From: CAZJUP01 sp964549275
GTDB taxonomy: Bacteria; Fidelibacterota; Marinisomatia; Marinisomatales; TCS55
Reading direction: 5' to 3'
DNA: 64,000 nucleotides
Assembly (NCBI GenBank): GCA_964549275.1
Contig: CAZJUP010000004.1
Coordinates: 124,001-188,000, forward strand
The notes under the pieces are model-generated. The model saw nothing but the letters and a program-made list of their open reading frames with translations. It was not told the origin of the DNA and ran no database searches. Shown here in pieces: positions 34,158 to 43,508 of the stretch; position 1 is the first letter of the stretch, and each line of letters opens with the position of its first letter. Both the position numbers and the translations under genes were made by a program.

Positions 34158-35777
34158 ATGAACAAAACCATTTTAGCAGCAGGGGGGCTATGGCTCATGA
34201 TTCTTTTATCTGGATGCACATCACACGACGAGGATATTTTATTTACTAATGCTCACATTACCAATCATCCTAACGCGAATGCCATTCTTGTCAGAAACGG
34301 ACTGATTAAAGATATTGGACAGGCCAAAGATTTCACCGGGATAAAAACTGTAGATTTAATGGGTGGTATAGTATATCCGGGATTTACTGATGCACATATG
34401 CATCTTGTTGGCTACGGCTGGTCGAAAGAAACTTTAGATCTGGTGGGAACTGAAAGCATTGAACAGGTTTTAGCCATGGTAAAAAAAGCGGTATCAACTA
34501 CACCTAAAGACCGATGGATCCAAGGTCGGGGATGGGACCAAAATGACTGGGATCCTATCGCATTTCCTACTAAAGAAATGCTCGACTATATTTCTCCCGA
34601 TAACCCTATTGTCTTAAGACGAATTGACGGTCATGCTGTTTGGGTTAATTCCAAAGTCCTGGACCTTGCCAATGTTACGCCAGAAACTCAGGATCCAAAT
34701 GGTGGAAAAATCCTCAGGGATAAAACGGGTGTTCCTACTGGTGTATTTATTGATAATGCTATTGACCTGGTATCTCAGGTTATCCCGGAAGACACAAAGG
34801 CAGATAAACGACGTATGATTCTTACCGCGCAACATCATTTGAATGCAGTGGGACTTACATCCATACATGATGCCGGCACGGATAAGGAAACCATTGAAAT
34901 ATTGGATGAACTATCCGCATCCGGTGACCTTACTCTTCGTATTTATACCATGCTCAACGACGATATTCATGATTACGAAAACTTTTTAAAATCTGGGCCC
35001 CTCACCGATAACCCTTATTATAAAGTCAGAAGTGTAAAGCTCTATATGGATGGCGCTTTGGGATCTCGTGGGGCTGCTCTGCTAGCTCCTTATGATGACG
35101 ATCTGGATAACGTTGGGTTAATTCTCACCGATTCCGCAGAAGTATCCAGACGGGTTGCTCTCTTTAATGAGAAGGGGTTTCAGGTAGGGGTACACTGTAT
35201 TGGAGACAGGGCAAACCGAATAATGCTGGACATTTATGAATCCATTGGAAGGTCGGAAAGCCGTAATCGAATCGAGCATGCCCAGATTATTCATGTGGAC
35301 GATATTCCCCGCTTCTCTCAATTGGGTGTTATACCCTCCATGCAAACCACCCATTGCACCTCAGATATGTATTGGGCGGATGAAAGACTTGGCAGTGGCC
35401 GCATCCAAGAAGCCTATCCTTGGCAATCGCTTATACAGTCCGGCTCTATAATTCCTGGAGGTACCGATGCTCCCGTTGAGTTTCCCGACCCCTTGGCCAG
35501 CCTTTATGCGGCGGTTACACGGCAGGATGCCCAAGGATGGCCTGAAGGAGGATGGCTCCCGGAACAGCGCCTTACCATGGACCAGGCGATTAAAACAGCT
35601 ACGGAGTGGCCGGCATACGCATCCTTCGAAGAAAACATTAAAGGGAAAATAGCCAGGGGATTCTACGCAGATTTCACCGTGCTGGACCGCCCCCTGAATG
35701 GGAATCACCCTAAAGAAATACTGAAAACCGAAATCCTGTTTACCATTGTAGGTGGAAAGGTTGTTTACCAAAAATAA
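34158..35777 (+). CDS. Amidohydrolase family (YtcJ-like) lipoprotein
   Basis: About 539 residues from the ATG at 34158; the frame extends 20 codons further upstream but the lipoprotein signal (lipobox L-S-G-C, Cys20) starts here. The metal motif is DAHMHL (H80, H82), followed by RRIDGHAVWVNS, SIHDAGT, IGDRAN, IEHAQ and the late GGTDAPVE Asp, all as in the Amidohydro_3/YtcJ group. It probably hydrolyses N-substituted amides at the envelope; the substrate is unknown. It is the first gene of a plus-strand run. Confidence 0.88.
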   Translation: MNKTILAAGGLWLMILLSGCTSHDEDILFTNAHITNHPNANAILVRNGLIKDIGQAKDFTGIKTVDLMGGIVYPGFTDAHMHLVGYGWSKETLDLVGTESIEQVLAMVKKAVSTTPKDRWIQGRGWDQNDWDPIAFPTKEMLDYISPDNPIVLRRIDGHAVWVNSKVLDLANVTPETQDPNGGKILRDKTGVPTGVFIDNAIDLVSQVIPEDTKADKRRMILTAQHHLNAVGLTSIHDAGTDKETIEILDELSASGDLTLRIYTMLNDDIHDYENFLKSGPLTDNPYYKVRSVKLYMDGALGSRGAALLAPYDDDLDNVGLILTDSAEVSRRVALFNEKGFQVGVHCIGDRANRIMLDIYESIGRSESRNRIEHAQIIHVDDIPRFSQLGVIPSMQTTHCTSDMYWADERLGSGRIQEAYPWQSLIQSGSIIPGGTDAPVEFPDPLASLYAAVTRQDAQGWPEGGWLPEQRLTMDQAIKTATEWPAYASFEENIKGKIARGFYADFTVLDRPLNGNHPKEILKTEILFTIVGGKVVYQK

Positions 35778-35778
35778 T

Positions 35779-36516
35779 ATGGTATCCAAAAATGAATTAA
35801 AAAAAGTTCGATCTCTTTCTCAAAAAAAATATCGAGAAAAAACAGGGCATTTTATCGCAGAAGGAAAGCGGGTACTTTTGGAAGCCGTTGCCGCTTCTTA
35901 CTCCATTGAAACCCTATTTTTTACTAGATCTTTTTCACGGCGAAATAAAAAATTTCTTGAAAAATTCTCCTGCTTAAAGACCCTCGCAACTGAAGAAGAA
36001 ATGAAATTAATTTCTTCTTCAGTAACGCCTCCGGGTATTTTAGCTGTTTGCCCATTACCAGTGTTTAATACAAACACAATATATCGCACTGCTTCCTGGC
36101 TTTTTTTGGATGGAGTAAGTGACCCCGGGAATATGGGGACACTCCTCCGGACGGCGGTTTGGTTTAACATTAAGGTCATCGGTCTTTCTCCAGATTGTTG
36201 CGACCCTTTTAACCCGAAAGTCGTTCGAGGGGCAATGGGAGCACATTTTTATCTCGATTTCATAGGTGAAATACAATTAGAGTTGTTTAAGTCTTCTCAT
36301 CAAATCTTGGGTGCCGATTACCGGGGTGAACGATTAGCAGATGTAACCACAGACTCAAGACCCTTTATACTCATTGTTGGGAATGAAGCTCACGGCATAT
36401 CTGATAAACACCTTACTGTTGTGGATAAAACAATTTCAATTCCTAAAATAGGTAGAGGAGAATCGCTTAATGTGGGGGTTGCTGCAGGGATCTTACTGCA
36501 CTCACTTTCAAAATAA
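35779..36516 (+). CDS. TrmH/SpoU-family RNA 2'-O-methyltransferase
   Basis: About 245 residues from the ATG at 35779, 1 nt after the previous stop. The N-terminal SpoU_sub_bind domain (SKNELKKVRSLSQKKYREKTGHFIAEGKRV) is followed by the trefoil-knot SPOUT domain: motif 1 DPGNMGTLLRTA, motif 2 IVGNEAHGIS and motif 3 IPKIGRGESLNVGVAAGILLH. It methylates a ribose in rRNA or tRNA; the closest functional type is RlmB/TsnR-like but the site cannot be told. Confidence 0.9.
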   Translation: MVSKNELKKVRSLSQKKYREKTGHFIAEGKRVLLEAVAASYSIETLFFTRSFSRRNKKFLEKFSCLKTLATEEEMKLISSSVTPPGILAVCPLPVFNTNTIYRTASWLFLDGVSDPGNMGTLLRTAVWFNIKVIGLSPDCCDPFNPKVVRGAMGAHFYLDFIGEIQLELFKSSHQILGADYRGERLADVTTDSRPFILIVGNEAHGISDKHLTVVDKTISIPKIGRGESLNVGVAAGILLHSLSK

Positions 36517-36604
36517 CAAAACGAGCATTTTCTTACTATCCCTTCATATTCTGAGATGATTTTGTTAATTTCCAAGTCAATGAAACACAAGGAACCAGGA
36601 CCTT

Positions 36605-37408
36605 ATGAACCAGACCCTCTCAGTACGGGCTGCTTTTGGGATCGTCTTATTGTCGGTCCTTTCAGCGCTGATTATCGGTACGATTTTCGGCGCCCTGGAT
36701 CCGTCTACCCTTTCCAACGCTAAACCAGGCCTTTCCACCTATCTTTCCATGTTTGTGGGGCAGGGATTTCTTATGGTCCCTGTTTTATTCTACCTACGTA
36801 AAAAACGGCTCCCCCTAGCTAGCCATCTTCGAATCCGCCCTGTGTCAATCAAAATCGTGTTAGCAACCAGCCTTTTGGCCCTTGGATCGATTATACTGGC
36901 AGAAGAAATCAATATTCTCGTTGGATATGTTCTCCCTCTGCCTGACTCTTTTCTTCAACTTGAAGAATTGCTAAATCCCGATGGATTTTTAGCCATGGGA
37001 CTTCTTATTACCACGGTTGTATTCTTAGCTCCGGTGGGAGAAGAACTGGTTTTTCGAGGGTTTCTCCAAAAATTTCTTGAGAAATCCTGGGGAGATGTAA
37101 CGCGTGCTGTTTTATTTACCAGCTTATTTTTTGCTGTTATTCACTTAAACCCCTATTGGCTCGTTCAGATTTATTTGTTGGGCGTGCTATTAGGCTATAT
37201 AGCTTGGAAGACAGATTCAATTCTTCCGGGAATTTTGTTTCACATCTTAATAAACGGGTCTTCTCTTTTATTTACATCATGGGGTGAACTCTTCGAATCT
37301 GTTTTTCTCTGGAAAGAGCATGTTTCACCGATTTTTTTACTTCCAGGGGTGGTTTTATTCTGGGCAGGATTCAAAAAACTTCACGGAACACATAGGGGAA
37401 TAGCATGA
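36605..37408 (+). CDS. CPBP-family intramembrane metalloprotease (CAAX protease-like)
   Basis: A 267-residue membrane protein with about seven hydrophobic helices. The signature EE-x3-R is E146, E147, R151 (GEELVFRGF); the later His motifs are H180 (VIHLNPYW) and H213 (FHILING). These are the zinc-site residues of the Abi/CPBP family. Bacterial members act in protein maturation, bacteriocin immunity or signalling; the target is unknown. An AGGA sequence 4 nt before the ATG supports the start. The stop overlaps mgtE by 4 nt. Confidence 0.9.
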   Translation: MNQTLSVRAAFGIVLLSVLSALIIGTIFGALDPSTLSNAKPGLSTYLSMFVGQGFLMVPVLFYLRKKRLPLASHLRIRPVSIKIVLATSLLALGSIILAEEINILVGYVLPLPDSFLQLEELLNPDGFLAMGLLITTVVFLAPVGEELVFRGFLQKFLEKSWGDVTRAVLFTSLFFAVIHLNPYWLVQIYLLGVLLGYIAWKTDSILPGILFHILINGSSLLFTSWGELFESVFLWKEHVSPIFLLPGVVLFWAGFKKLHGTHRGIA

Positions 37409-38778
37409 AAAAAGAAATGTTTGGTCATGAGATCACAATTCTTCGAGATACTTTCAGACGCCTTTTGCGGCGCCATGCCAAATCTAATATAGTAAAACTT
37501 ATCGAGAAAACGCATCCGGCTGATATGGCTCTCATCTTTCGCTATTTTACTGATGATGAACAAAAAACAATTTTTAATATCATGGCCCCCACTGAAGAAA
37601 CTGTTGAGTTTCTAAGCGAATTGGATGAATCCATTGTTACACCCCTTTTAGAACAGGAACCCCCTCAGCGGACAGCAGAAATCCTGCAGGAAGCCAGCAC
37701 AAATGATCAGGCTAACCTATTAGGACTAGTAGATGAAAACTATGCCGCCTCTGTCATCGATTTACTGAAATCAGACGAACAGGAAGAGCTAGAAGAAATC
37801 ATGGGATACCCGGAGGACTGTGCCGGAAGCCTGATGAATACGGAAATTTTTACCCTTCATCAGGATACAACAGCTCGGGAAGCAATTCGCGCGATCCAAG
37901 ATCAGGAAGAAGCGGAAATGGTCTTTTACCTTTACGCTATTGATGATGACGGACATCTAACAGGCGTGGTTTCATTAAGAGATCTGGTCACAACCGCAGC
38001 AGAAACACTCCTCAAGGACATCATGACTAAAAATATCCATTCTGTCCTCCCGGAAACCGATCAGGAAGAAGTCGCACGAATTGTATCACAGTATAATTTT
38101 TTGGCTGTACCGGTATTAGACAGAGAAGGACAATTGCTTGGGATTGTAACAGTAGATGATGTCGTAGACGTGATTCGCGAAGAAGCCACAGAAGACTTTT
38201 TACAAATGGTTGGCGCAGGTAAGGACCGAGAAATTTTATTGAAGTCTTCCTGGGAAAATGCCCGAACACGTTTGCCGTGGCTATTCGCAAGTTGGGTTGG
38301 GGGTATAGTCGCCGCATTCATTATCGGAGTTTTTGAATCCGTTTTGGAAAGCACCATAGCCTTGGCTGCTTTCATTCCCGTAATTATTGGGATGGGGGGA
38401 AATGTAGGAACTCAATCTTCAACGATTATTGTCCGAGGACTGGCTACAGGTCGAGTGGGTATCGAAAATACATTTAAAATTTTATTGAAAGAAATACGAG
38501 TGGGACTTATTCTGGGTGCGCTTTATGGTGTTCTCCTCGGTGTTTTCGCGAAACTTCAATTTTTAGATACCTCTCCCATGCTCGGCGCAGTTGTGGGTCT
38601 CAGTATTTGCTCATCCATGTTTATCGCAGCAACCATTGGGGCATTAGTCCCTCTAATTATGAATAAGTTTGATATAGATCCAGCTGTAGCTACTGGTCCT
38701 TTTGTCACGACCAGCATTGATATACTTGGTGTTACACTGTATTTTCTCATTGCCGGTTCACTGTTGGGTATCGGTTAA
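37405..38778 (+). CDS. mgtE: Magnesium transporter MgtE
   Basis: A 457-residue Mg2+ channel. The N-terminal helical domain (about 1-130, HPADMALIFRYF) is followed by two CBS domains (about 140-260, with MTKNIHSVLPETD and AVPVLDREGQLLGIVTVDD) and five C-terminal membrane helices including GNVGTQSSTIIVRGLA. CBS domains sense cytoplasmic Mg2+. It is translationally coupled to the CPBP protease gene. Confidence 0.95.
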   Translation: MKKEMFGHEITILRDTFRRLLRRHAKSNIVKLIEKTHPADMALIFRYFTDDEQKTIFNIMAPTEETVEFLSELDESIVTPLLEQEPPQRTAEILQEASTNDQANLLGLVDENYAASVIDLLKSDEQEELEEIMGYPEDCAGSLMNTEIFTLHQDTTAREAIRAIQDQEEAEMVFYLYAIDDDGHLTGVVSLRDLVTTAAETLLKDIMTKNIHSVLPETDQEEVARIVSQYNFLAVPVLDREGQLLGIVTVDDVVDVIREEATEDFLQMVGAGKDREILLKSSWENARTRLPWLFASWVGGIVAAFIIGVFESVLESTIALAAFIPVIIGMGGNVGTQSSTIIVRGLATGRVGIENTFKILLKEIRVGLILGALYGVLLGVFAKLQFLDTSPMLGAVVGLSICSSMFIAATIGALVPLIMNKFDIDPAVATGPFVTTSIDILGVTLYFLIAGSLLGIG

Positions 38779-38788
38779 GTTAATCTTC

Positions 38789-39484
38789 ATGGGCCGTTTA
38801 AAACGGTTGAGTCTTTTTCCTTTCCTCTTTTTCGTAATTTGGGGACAATCCTACACACTTAATGTATATGGAATCCCCCTTGCTAAGGCTACCCTGGCTG
38901 AACCTTCGGCTGCTAAAATTAATTTATCTTACAACACCGTGGGTTTGGGGTCTTTTTTCTGGCCATCAGAAAATTATTATTATACCGATTATGATTCCCT
39001 GACGCTTGGTGTCCGCAGATTTAAAAAGAAAATACGCCAGGGATCTTTTGAACAAAAGGTGATGATGACTTATGAGGGCGGGTATTTGAAATTTAATAAA
39101 AACGAACGAACAAAACCCAATCCTGTTTTTTCTCTATTTACCCTATTAAAACTTGCACAGGTAAAAACTGCCCGAGAATTAGATACACACCGGTTCCCTG
39201 TTGACTTAGAAGGGTTAACATATGAAGCGCGGTTTCTTTGGGCAGATTCAGTTCAGATATCAATTCAGGGGAAAGATGTTTTATGCGATCATTACAGGTT
39301 AGATTTCATAAGAAAAGATGAAAATAAACCCCTGTTTGAAAAAACCGATACATTAATGGGTATTGTTTCCCGAGAAGATTTAGTTAGACAAATCTGGGTG
39401 GAACAAAATGAAAATCATCGTATAATTAAGGTTGAAATGACTGTTTATGGACTTCCTTTTGAGGCAATTCTCAATCATGACTGA
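38789..39484 (+). CDS. DUF3108-like periplasmic protein
   Basis: About 231 residues from the ATG at 38789, 10 nt after the mgtE stop; the open frame further upstream lies in mgtE and is ignored. A basic start and hydrophobic stretch (about 6-19) form a signal peptide. The rest is beta-rich (LNVYGIPLAKATLAEP, a YYTDYDSLTLGVRRFKK-type strand, VLCDHYRLDF, HRIIKVEMTVYGLPFEA) and resembles DUF3108 proteins, which are predicted LolA-like lipid or lipoprotein binders. Not certain. Confidence 0.6.
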   Translation: MGRLKRLSLFPFLFFVIWGQSYTLNVYGIPLAKATLAEPSAAKINLSYNTVGLGSFFWPSENYYYTDYDSLTLGVRRFKKKIRQGSFEQKVMMTYEGGYLKFNKNERTKPNPVFSLFTLLKLAQVKTARELDTHRFPVDLEGLTYEARFLWADSVQISIQGKDVLCDHYRLDFIRKDENKPLFEKTDTLMGIVSREDLVRQIWVEQNENHRIIKVEMTVYGLPFEAILNHD

Positions 39485-39866
39485 GCCTCAACCCTCCCTT
39501 TGGAGACAAAACCGAGGGCATATTATTTTGTGGGGGATTATTCTGGTAGGTATCATCCTTGCCCTAAAAATGGGTATTGATGAAAAAATTGTTGTCTTTC
39601 TTACAGTCCTTCTTGGACTCTTTACTCAAGTGTTTACAGGGTTAGGCGCCATTATTGCTGCAATTCCGCTAATCGGTCCCTTCATCTTAAAGGTATTAAC
39701 CATCCCATTTTTCTGGGTCGTAAATGCCCTTGGGTATTTTGTTGGAGTTATTGCAATTAAAAGGGGCTATGGTACAGAGTTTGCGAAATCGAGAGTACTT
39801 ACCCTTTCTCTTTTAATTGGAATCATTCTGGGGTATATCTTAGGACACCTCCTCCCTATTCAATAA
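39477..39866 (+). CDS. Small integral membrane protein of unknown function
   Basis: About 129 residues from the ATG at 39477, which overlaps the upstream stop by 8 nt. It has four probable membrane helices: about 16-32, 37-58, 63-92 (broken by IGPF) and 105-126. No charged active-site motif is present and no family is recognised. It is the last gene of the plus-strand run that starts with the amidohydrolase; it converges with the beta-helix lipoprotein gene, with 3 nt between stops. Confidence 0.65.
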   Translation: MTEPQPSLWRQNRGHIILWGIILVGIILALKMGIDEKIVVFLTVLLGLFTQVFTGLGAIIAAIPLIGPFILKVLTIPFFWVVNALGYFVGVIAIKRGYGTEFAKSRVLTLSLLIGIILGYILGHLLPIQ

Positions 39867-39869
39867 TCC

Positions 39870-41078
39870 TTATTCTCCCCAAGGTCCTCCATAAGCTCCC
39901 ATCGTATTTCTGGAACCGTCTTTATTATTATATTCCTGATCAGGATGACCTGCATTTTTACAGGGTGAGGATTCCTCCAGGCGAAAATCGTACACTTCTG
40001 AAAATCCTACATATCCTTTAAATAAAGGGTCTCCTGAATTGAGTCCATTTTCGTTATCCATAAAGGGGGGGGTTACTAAGGAGTAATCAATAACAATACC
40101 ATCAAAAGAATTATCATCATATCCCTGAATATTTTTACTCCCCGGTAATTGATAAATAATATTATTCAACATCAATAATCCAGAACTATTTCCTCTAATA
40201 TATACACTGGGATTACTCTCAAAACTAAGAGATGTAAACACACAATTGACAATTTTCCCTCTCGCGTTGTTTACATACAGATTTGTTCCTTTTTCACCGG
40301 AGTTATCATAAATAATGCAGTTCAAAAGCGTCCCATACCCTGTTAAATAGACACCCCCACCTCCAGTTTCCGCACTGTTATCTGTAATTAAACATTGTTT
40401 TACAACTGCGGACCCCGAAACTTTTAGTCCACCCCCCAAATGATATTCAAATCCATGTGAAACTTTAAACCCCTCTAAAACTCCCCTGTCCATAACAACA
40501 ACAGAAAAGGGATTTGTAGAATCAGGGGCCAATGTTGTTTTTTCAAAACCGGTTGTTGATTTTATTACAATATCCTTTTGTAATATTTTCAGATTCTGCC
40601 TATACACGCCCGGTTCAACTAAAACAGTATCCCCCGTATCTATTAATAGATCATTCTGAGCAGACTCAAGGGTTTCTCTTTCTATTGGAACGAGCAAGTG
40701 TGTAGTTTTTGGAATAATTATATCATCCTCTGCCCAACGCGTATTACCAGATATATCTTTTATACCTACCCTATACTTCAAATCCTCATCGTCAAAAATA
40801 GTATCCTGAAATGTGGTAACCACGCGATTGGCAATTGTTTCAACTGCTTCCCAAGTATTTTGACCTTTTTTCTGTCTTTCAATAAAATACCCCTCAAAAT
40901 TTTCTACAATAATCTCGTCCCATTTCAGGTCCACAAACCCATGTTGCACAATTCGCGAAATATCATGTGTGACTTCAAGATTAAAGAGTTCATTGGACGG
41001 TGTGTCTTTTACATCAAAAATGTTCCCGCATCCCATGAAGAAACTCAACAACAAAAAATCAAAAATCCGCATTCTCAT
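39870..41078 (-). CDS. Lipoprotein with fibronectin-like and right-handed beta-helix domains
   Basis: A 402-residue lipoprotein (lipobox F-M-G-C, Cys17). Residues ~30-115 look like a fibronectin type III domain (VDLKWDEI...FEGYFIERQ...TFQDTIF). Residues ~140-402 form a pectin-lyase-like right-handed beta helix: TVLVEPGVYRQN, VIKSTTG, then short repeated rungs with Asn ladders (ITDNSAETGGGGVYL, IIYDNSGEKGTNLYV, LNNIIYQLPGS), ending NTMGAYGG. The start follows the stop of the TonB receptor gene by 1 nt, so this may be its surface-exposed partner for glycan or other ligand capture. No lyase residues are identified. Confidence 0.78.
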   Translation of the reverse strand: MRMRIFDFLLLSFFMGCGNIFDVKDTPSNELFNLEVTHDISRIVQHGFVDLKWDEIIVENFEGYFIERQKKGQNTWEAVETIANRVVTTFQDTIFDDEDLKYRVGIKDISGNTRWAEDDIIIPKTTHLLVPIERETLESAQNDLLIDTGDTVLVEPGVYRQNLKILQKDIVIKSTTGFEKTTLAPDSTNPFSVVVMDRGVLEGFKVSHGFEYHLGGGLKVSGSAVVKQCLITDNSAETGGGGVYLTGYGTLLNCIIYDNSGEKGTNLYVNNARGKIVNCVFTSLSFESNPSVYIRGNSSGLLMLNNIIYQLPGSKNIQGYDDNSFDGIVIDYSLVTPPFMDNENGLNSGDPLFKGYVGFSEVYDFRLEESSPCKNAGHPDQEYNNKDGSRNTMGAYGGPWGE

Positions 41079-41079
41079 C

Positions 41080-43407
41080 TTAACCCTCTTTGTTTTGTGA
41101 TAAAGAAATTTTGAAGGTTAGTAATTCCCTGTACGCATCGTAATAATTAAAAGAACCATCCTCAGAAATATTTGCAGCATCCACAACAATGGATGTTTTT
41201 GAAAATATATTTCTCATACTGTAACTCACACTGAAATCTAAATTCCATATTTTCTGACTTGCAGACACCGTTAAATTTGTATTGCTGTAAGATTTTTTCT
41301 GTTCTAATAAAACACCTCCACGCATATATTTTTGAGGTCCTCTGAAAATATGACTCAAATTTAAATGCAATATTCCATATCGAAAATCAGTGATAATATT
41401 TCCCTGATTACTGGGTGTATCCGGGAATACACTCTCATCGCTTGGAAAAACCCACATCATATTTGCCATCAATTGAAAAGTGTTGTCCCAAGCAAAGATC
41501 TTCCCATTAATTTCAATACCGTTGAGCCACGCATTTGTTGTATTATAGGGGGCAATCAAACTTTTGGGGATATTTTTATAGGCAATTTTATCTAAATATG
41601 CGTTTCTAAAAATACTAAATCCAAACCCCAAGCTTGAAATCGGTTCAGTAATTAATTGATCTATTATAAAATTCCCGCTTAATTCTGTCGTGGATACATA
41701 TTCCGGTTTAAGTCCTCCCCCCATGGATTCTAATACAGTTTTGATTGATTGAATGATTAAATCATGCTCAAGTTGAGCAATCGGATCGCGGGGTCTTGAC
41801 TGTATAAGGTCATTATAGTATTCTTTTGTTTTTTCTAAGCCTATTCCCCAGAGGAACCTATCGTTCAACGTTGGAATACGATGATTTGTCCCTTGGTTAA
41901 AAAAAAGTTCAAAACGACTTCCGGTTTCTAACTGTCCCGCTGAGAACATCCCTAATCTAAATGTATTCAGATATCTGGTCTTCTCAAATTGATAATGAAC
42001 TTTATCCAAAAAAACTGTTGAATCATACATCGTAATCAATTGGTCATGACTATAATTGGATTTACTTCTTCTCATCGCAAATTCCAATCGAAGCACATTC
42101 ACCTCCGGAACCGGGTTTTCCTGTTGGTATCTTAATACGCTGGCCCAACCCGTATCTTCTTGTTTCAATTTTGCATTATCTGTCCAATTATTTGTCGAAT
42201 AGCTGTCCTGAATAGATTGATCTCCAGCAAACACCTGATGTTCCTTTTCAACCTGAAGTGTCCCATTCAAATTTCGCCACGAATATGTTTTTGATAATCG
42301 CATTGTGGATGAACTGTCCTGAAGCGATCTGTCAATATTGGTAAAAAATTTGTCATCCCAATACCAATTTCTTCGTCCCCACTGAAAATCCCACCCTGAT
42401 GTAAAGAGGATATCGCCGGAAATATTAAATTGCTTCACATCCATTTGATCGGATGATATAATACCACCGGAAGCAAATTTAATTGTGTTACCCTGTTGAA
42501 TATAACGAAAGGTGCTTTCTAATTGTTTGTGATTAAATGTCCCAGCAAAATTCTCAAATAGTGTCGTGAATAGTGTTCTGCCATCGTATAACCTGGATTT
42601 ACCGGATAAATGACCCCCAATCGAAACGGGACCCCCTTTAAACGAAAGAGATGTTGATAAATCCTGATCCGAAGCATCGGTTAGCCCCATACTTCGGGTA
42701 ACTCTAAAATAATTCCGGTCCATCTCACCCGAATTCAGAAGAATAACTCCTCCAAAATTTCCTGCGCCAAAAAGCGTCGTATTGCCACCACGAATCACTT
42801 CAACATTTGATAATTCCGACATATCTATAAAGGCCAGATTAGCTTCGCCATCCAGAGCTCGATTTAATTTTATTCCATCCAGATATACAGATATTTCATT
42901 TGCATTGCTTCCTCTAATACTTACTGTTTGCCTCCCGGTTGTACTTGTTGCAATATTTACACCGCTCATTTCCCTGAGAACCTCACTGATATCTCTCATG
43001 CCTCTTTCTTCAACTTTACGCAGGGAAACAATCTCTTTACTGCTGGAGACATCTTTATCCGCTGCACTTTTTTTCCCAGTAATGGTTACTTCCTTGCCTT
43101 CTAGTATTGCAGGATTGAGCCGAATAATATATTTTCCTTTTTTATGGATTTCTTTCTCCAATGATTCAAAAGCAATATGGGTTATTCTTAGTTTAATGGG
43201 GAGTGAGTCAGGCCAGACTAAAAGAAATTCGCCATTCTCACCAGTCACGGTACCTCTTTCTGTACCAACAATTAAAATATTGGCTCCAACTATGGGTCTA
43301 TTATTTATTTTATTAGCAATTACACCTTCAATTTTTAGCGGTTTCTGCGCTAAAACTGATGATAGAAATACTAAAACAAGAGAGAGAATATTTAGTCTTA
43401 AATTCAT
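41080..43407 (-). CDS. TonB-dependent receptor with carboxypeptidase-regulatory N-domain
   Basis: A 775-residue outer-membrane receptor. A signal peptide (about 1-20) precedes a CarboxypepD_reg-like domain (about 22-105, with PIVGANILIVGTERGTVTGENGEF), the plug (about 115-225, IRGSNANEISVYLDGIKL and VEVIRGGNTTLFGAGNFGGVI) and a 22-strand barrel ending in an aromatic strand. It imports an unknown large ligand using TonB energy. Downstream and almost abutting is the beta-helix lipoprotein gene. The 101 bp between its start and the divergent AroQ-like gene must hold both promoters; nothing specific is recognised. Confidence 0.9.
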   Translation of the reverse strand: MNLRLNILSLVLVFLSSVLAQKPLKIEGVIANKINNRPIVGANILIVGTERGTVTGENGEFLLVWPDSLPIKLRITHIAFESLEKEIHKKGKYIIRLNPAILEGKEVTITGKKSAADKDVSSSKEIVSLRKVEERGMRDISEVLREMSGVNIATSTTGRQTVSIRGSNANEISVYLDGIKLNRALDGEANLAFIDMSELSNVEVIRGGNTTLFGAGNFGGVILLNSGEMDRNYFRVTRSMGLTDASDQDLSTSLSFKGGPVSIGGHLSGKSRLYDGRTLFTTLFENFAGTFNHKQLESTFRYIQQGNTIKFASGGIISSDQMDVKQFNISGDILFTSGWDFQWGRRNWYWDDKFFTNIDRSLQDSSSTMRLSKTYSWRNLNGTLQVEKEHQVFAGDQSIQDSYSTNNWTDNAKLKQEDTGWASVLRYQQENPVPEVNVLRLEFAMRRSKSNYSHDQLITMYDSTVFLDKVHYQFEKTRYLNTFRLGMFSAGQLETGSRFELFFNQGTNHRIPTLNDRFLWGIGLEKTKEYYNDLIQSRPRDPIAQLEHDLIIQSIKTVLESMGGGLKPEYVSTTELSGNFIIDQLITEPISSLGFGFSIFRNAYLDKIAYKNIPKSLIAPYNTTNAWLNGIEINGKIFAWDNTFQLMANMMWVFPSDESVFPDTPSNQGNIITDFRYGILHLNLSHIFRGPQKYMRGGVLLEQKKSYSNTNLTVSASQKIWNLDFSVSYSMRNIFSKTSIVVDAANISEDGSFNYYDAYRELLTFKISLSQNKEG

Positions 43408-43508
43408 TTTTTTTGATTAGTGGTAATGCAAATATTCGGTTAGGCTTGATTCAATCTATAGAATTAAATTAATTACGCTTCAATTCGAAATAATACTCAA
43501 TATTGATC

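Noticed and set aside
35361..35789. 142-codon minus-strand frame over the amidohydrolase end
   Set aside because: Antisense to the conserved catalytic region of the amidohydrolase; no motif or context supports it.
38702..38788. Upstream extension of the DUF3108-like gene
   Set aside because: This stretch lies within mgtE in another frame; the ATG at 38789 gives a normal signal peptide.
42782..43420. 212-codon plus-strand frame antisense to the TonB receptor gene
   Set aside because: Composition is that of an antisense shadow (Ser/Ile/Thr-rich without family motifs), and the opposite strand carries a clear receptor with plug motifs.
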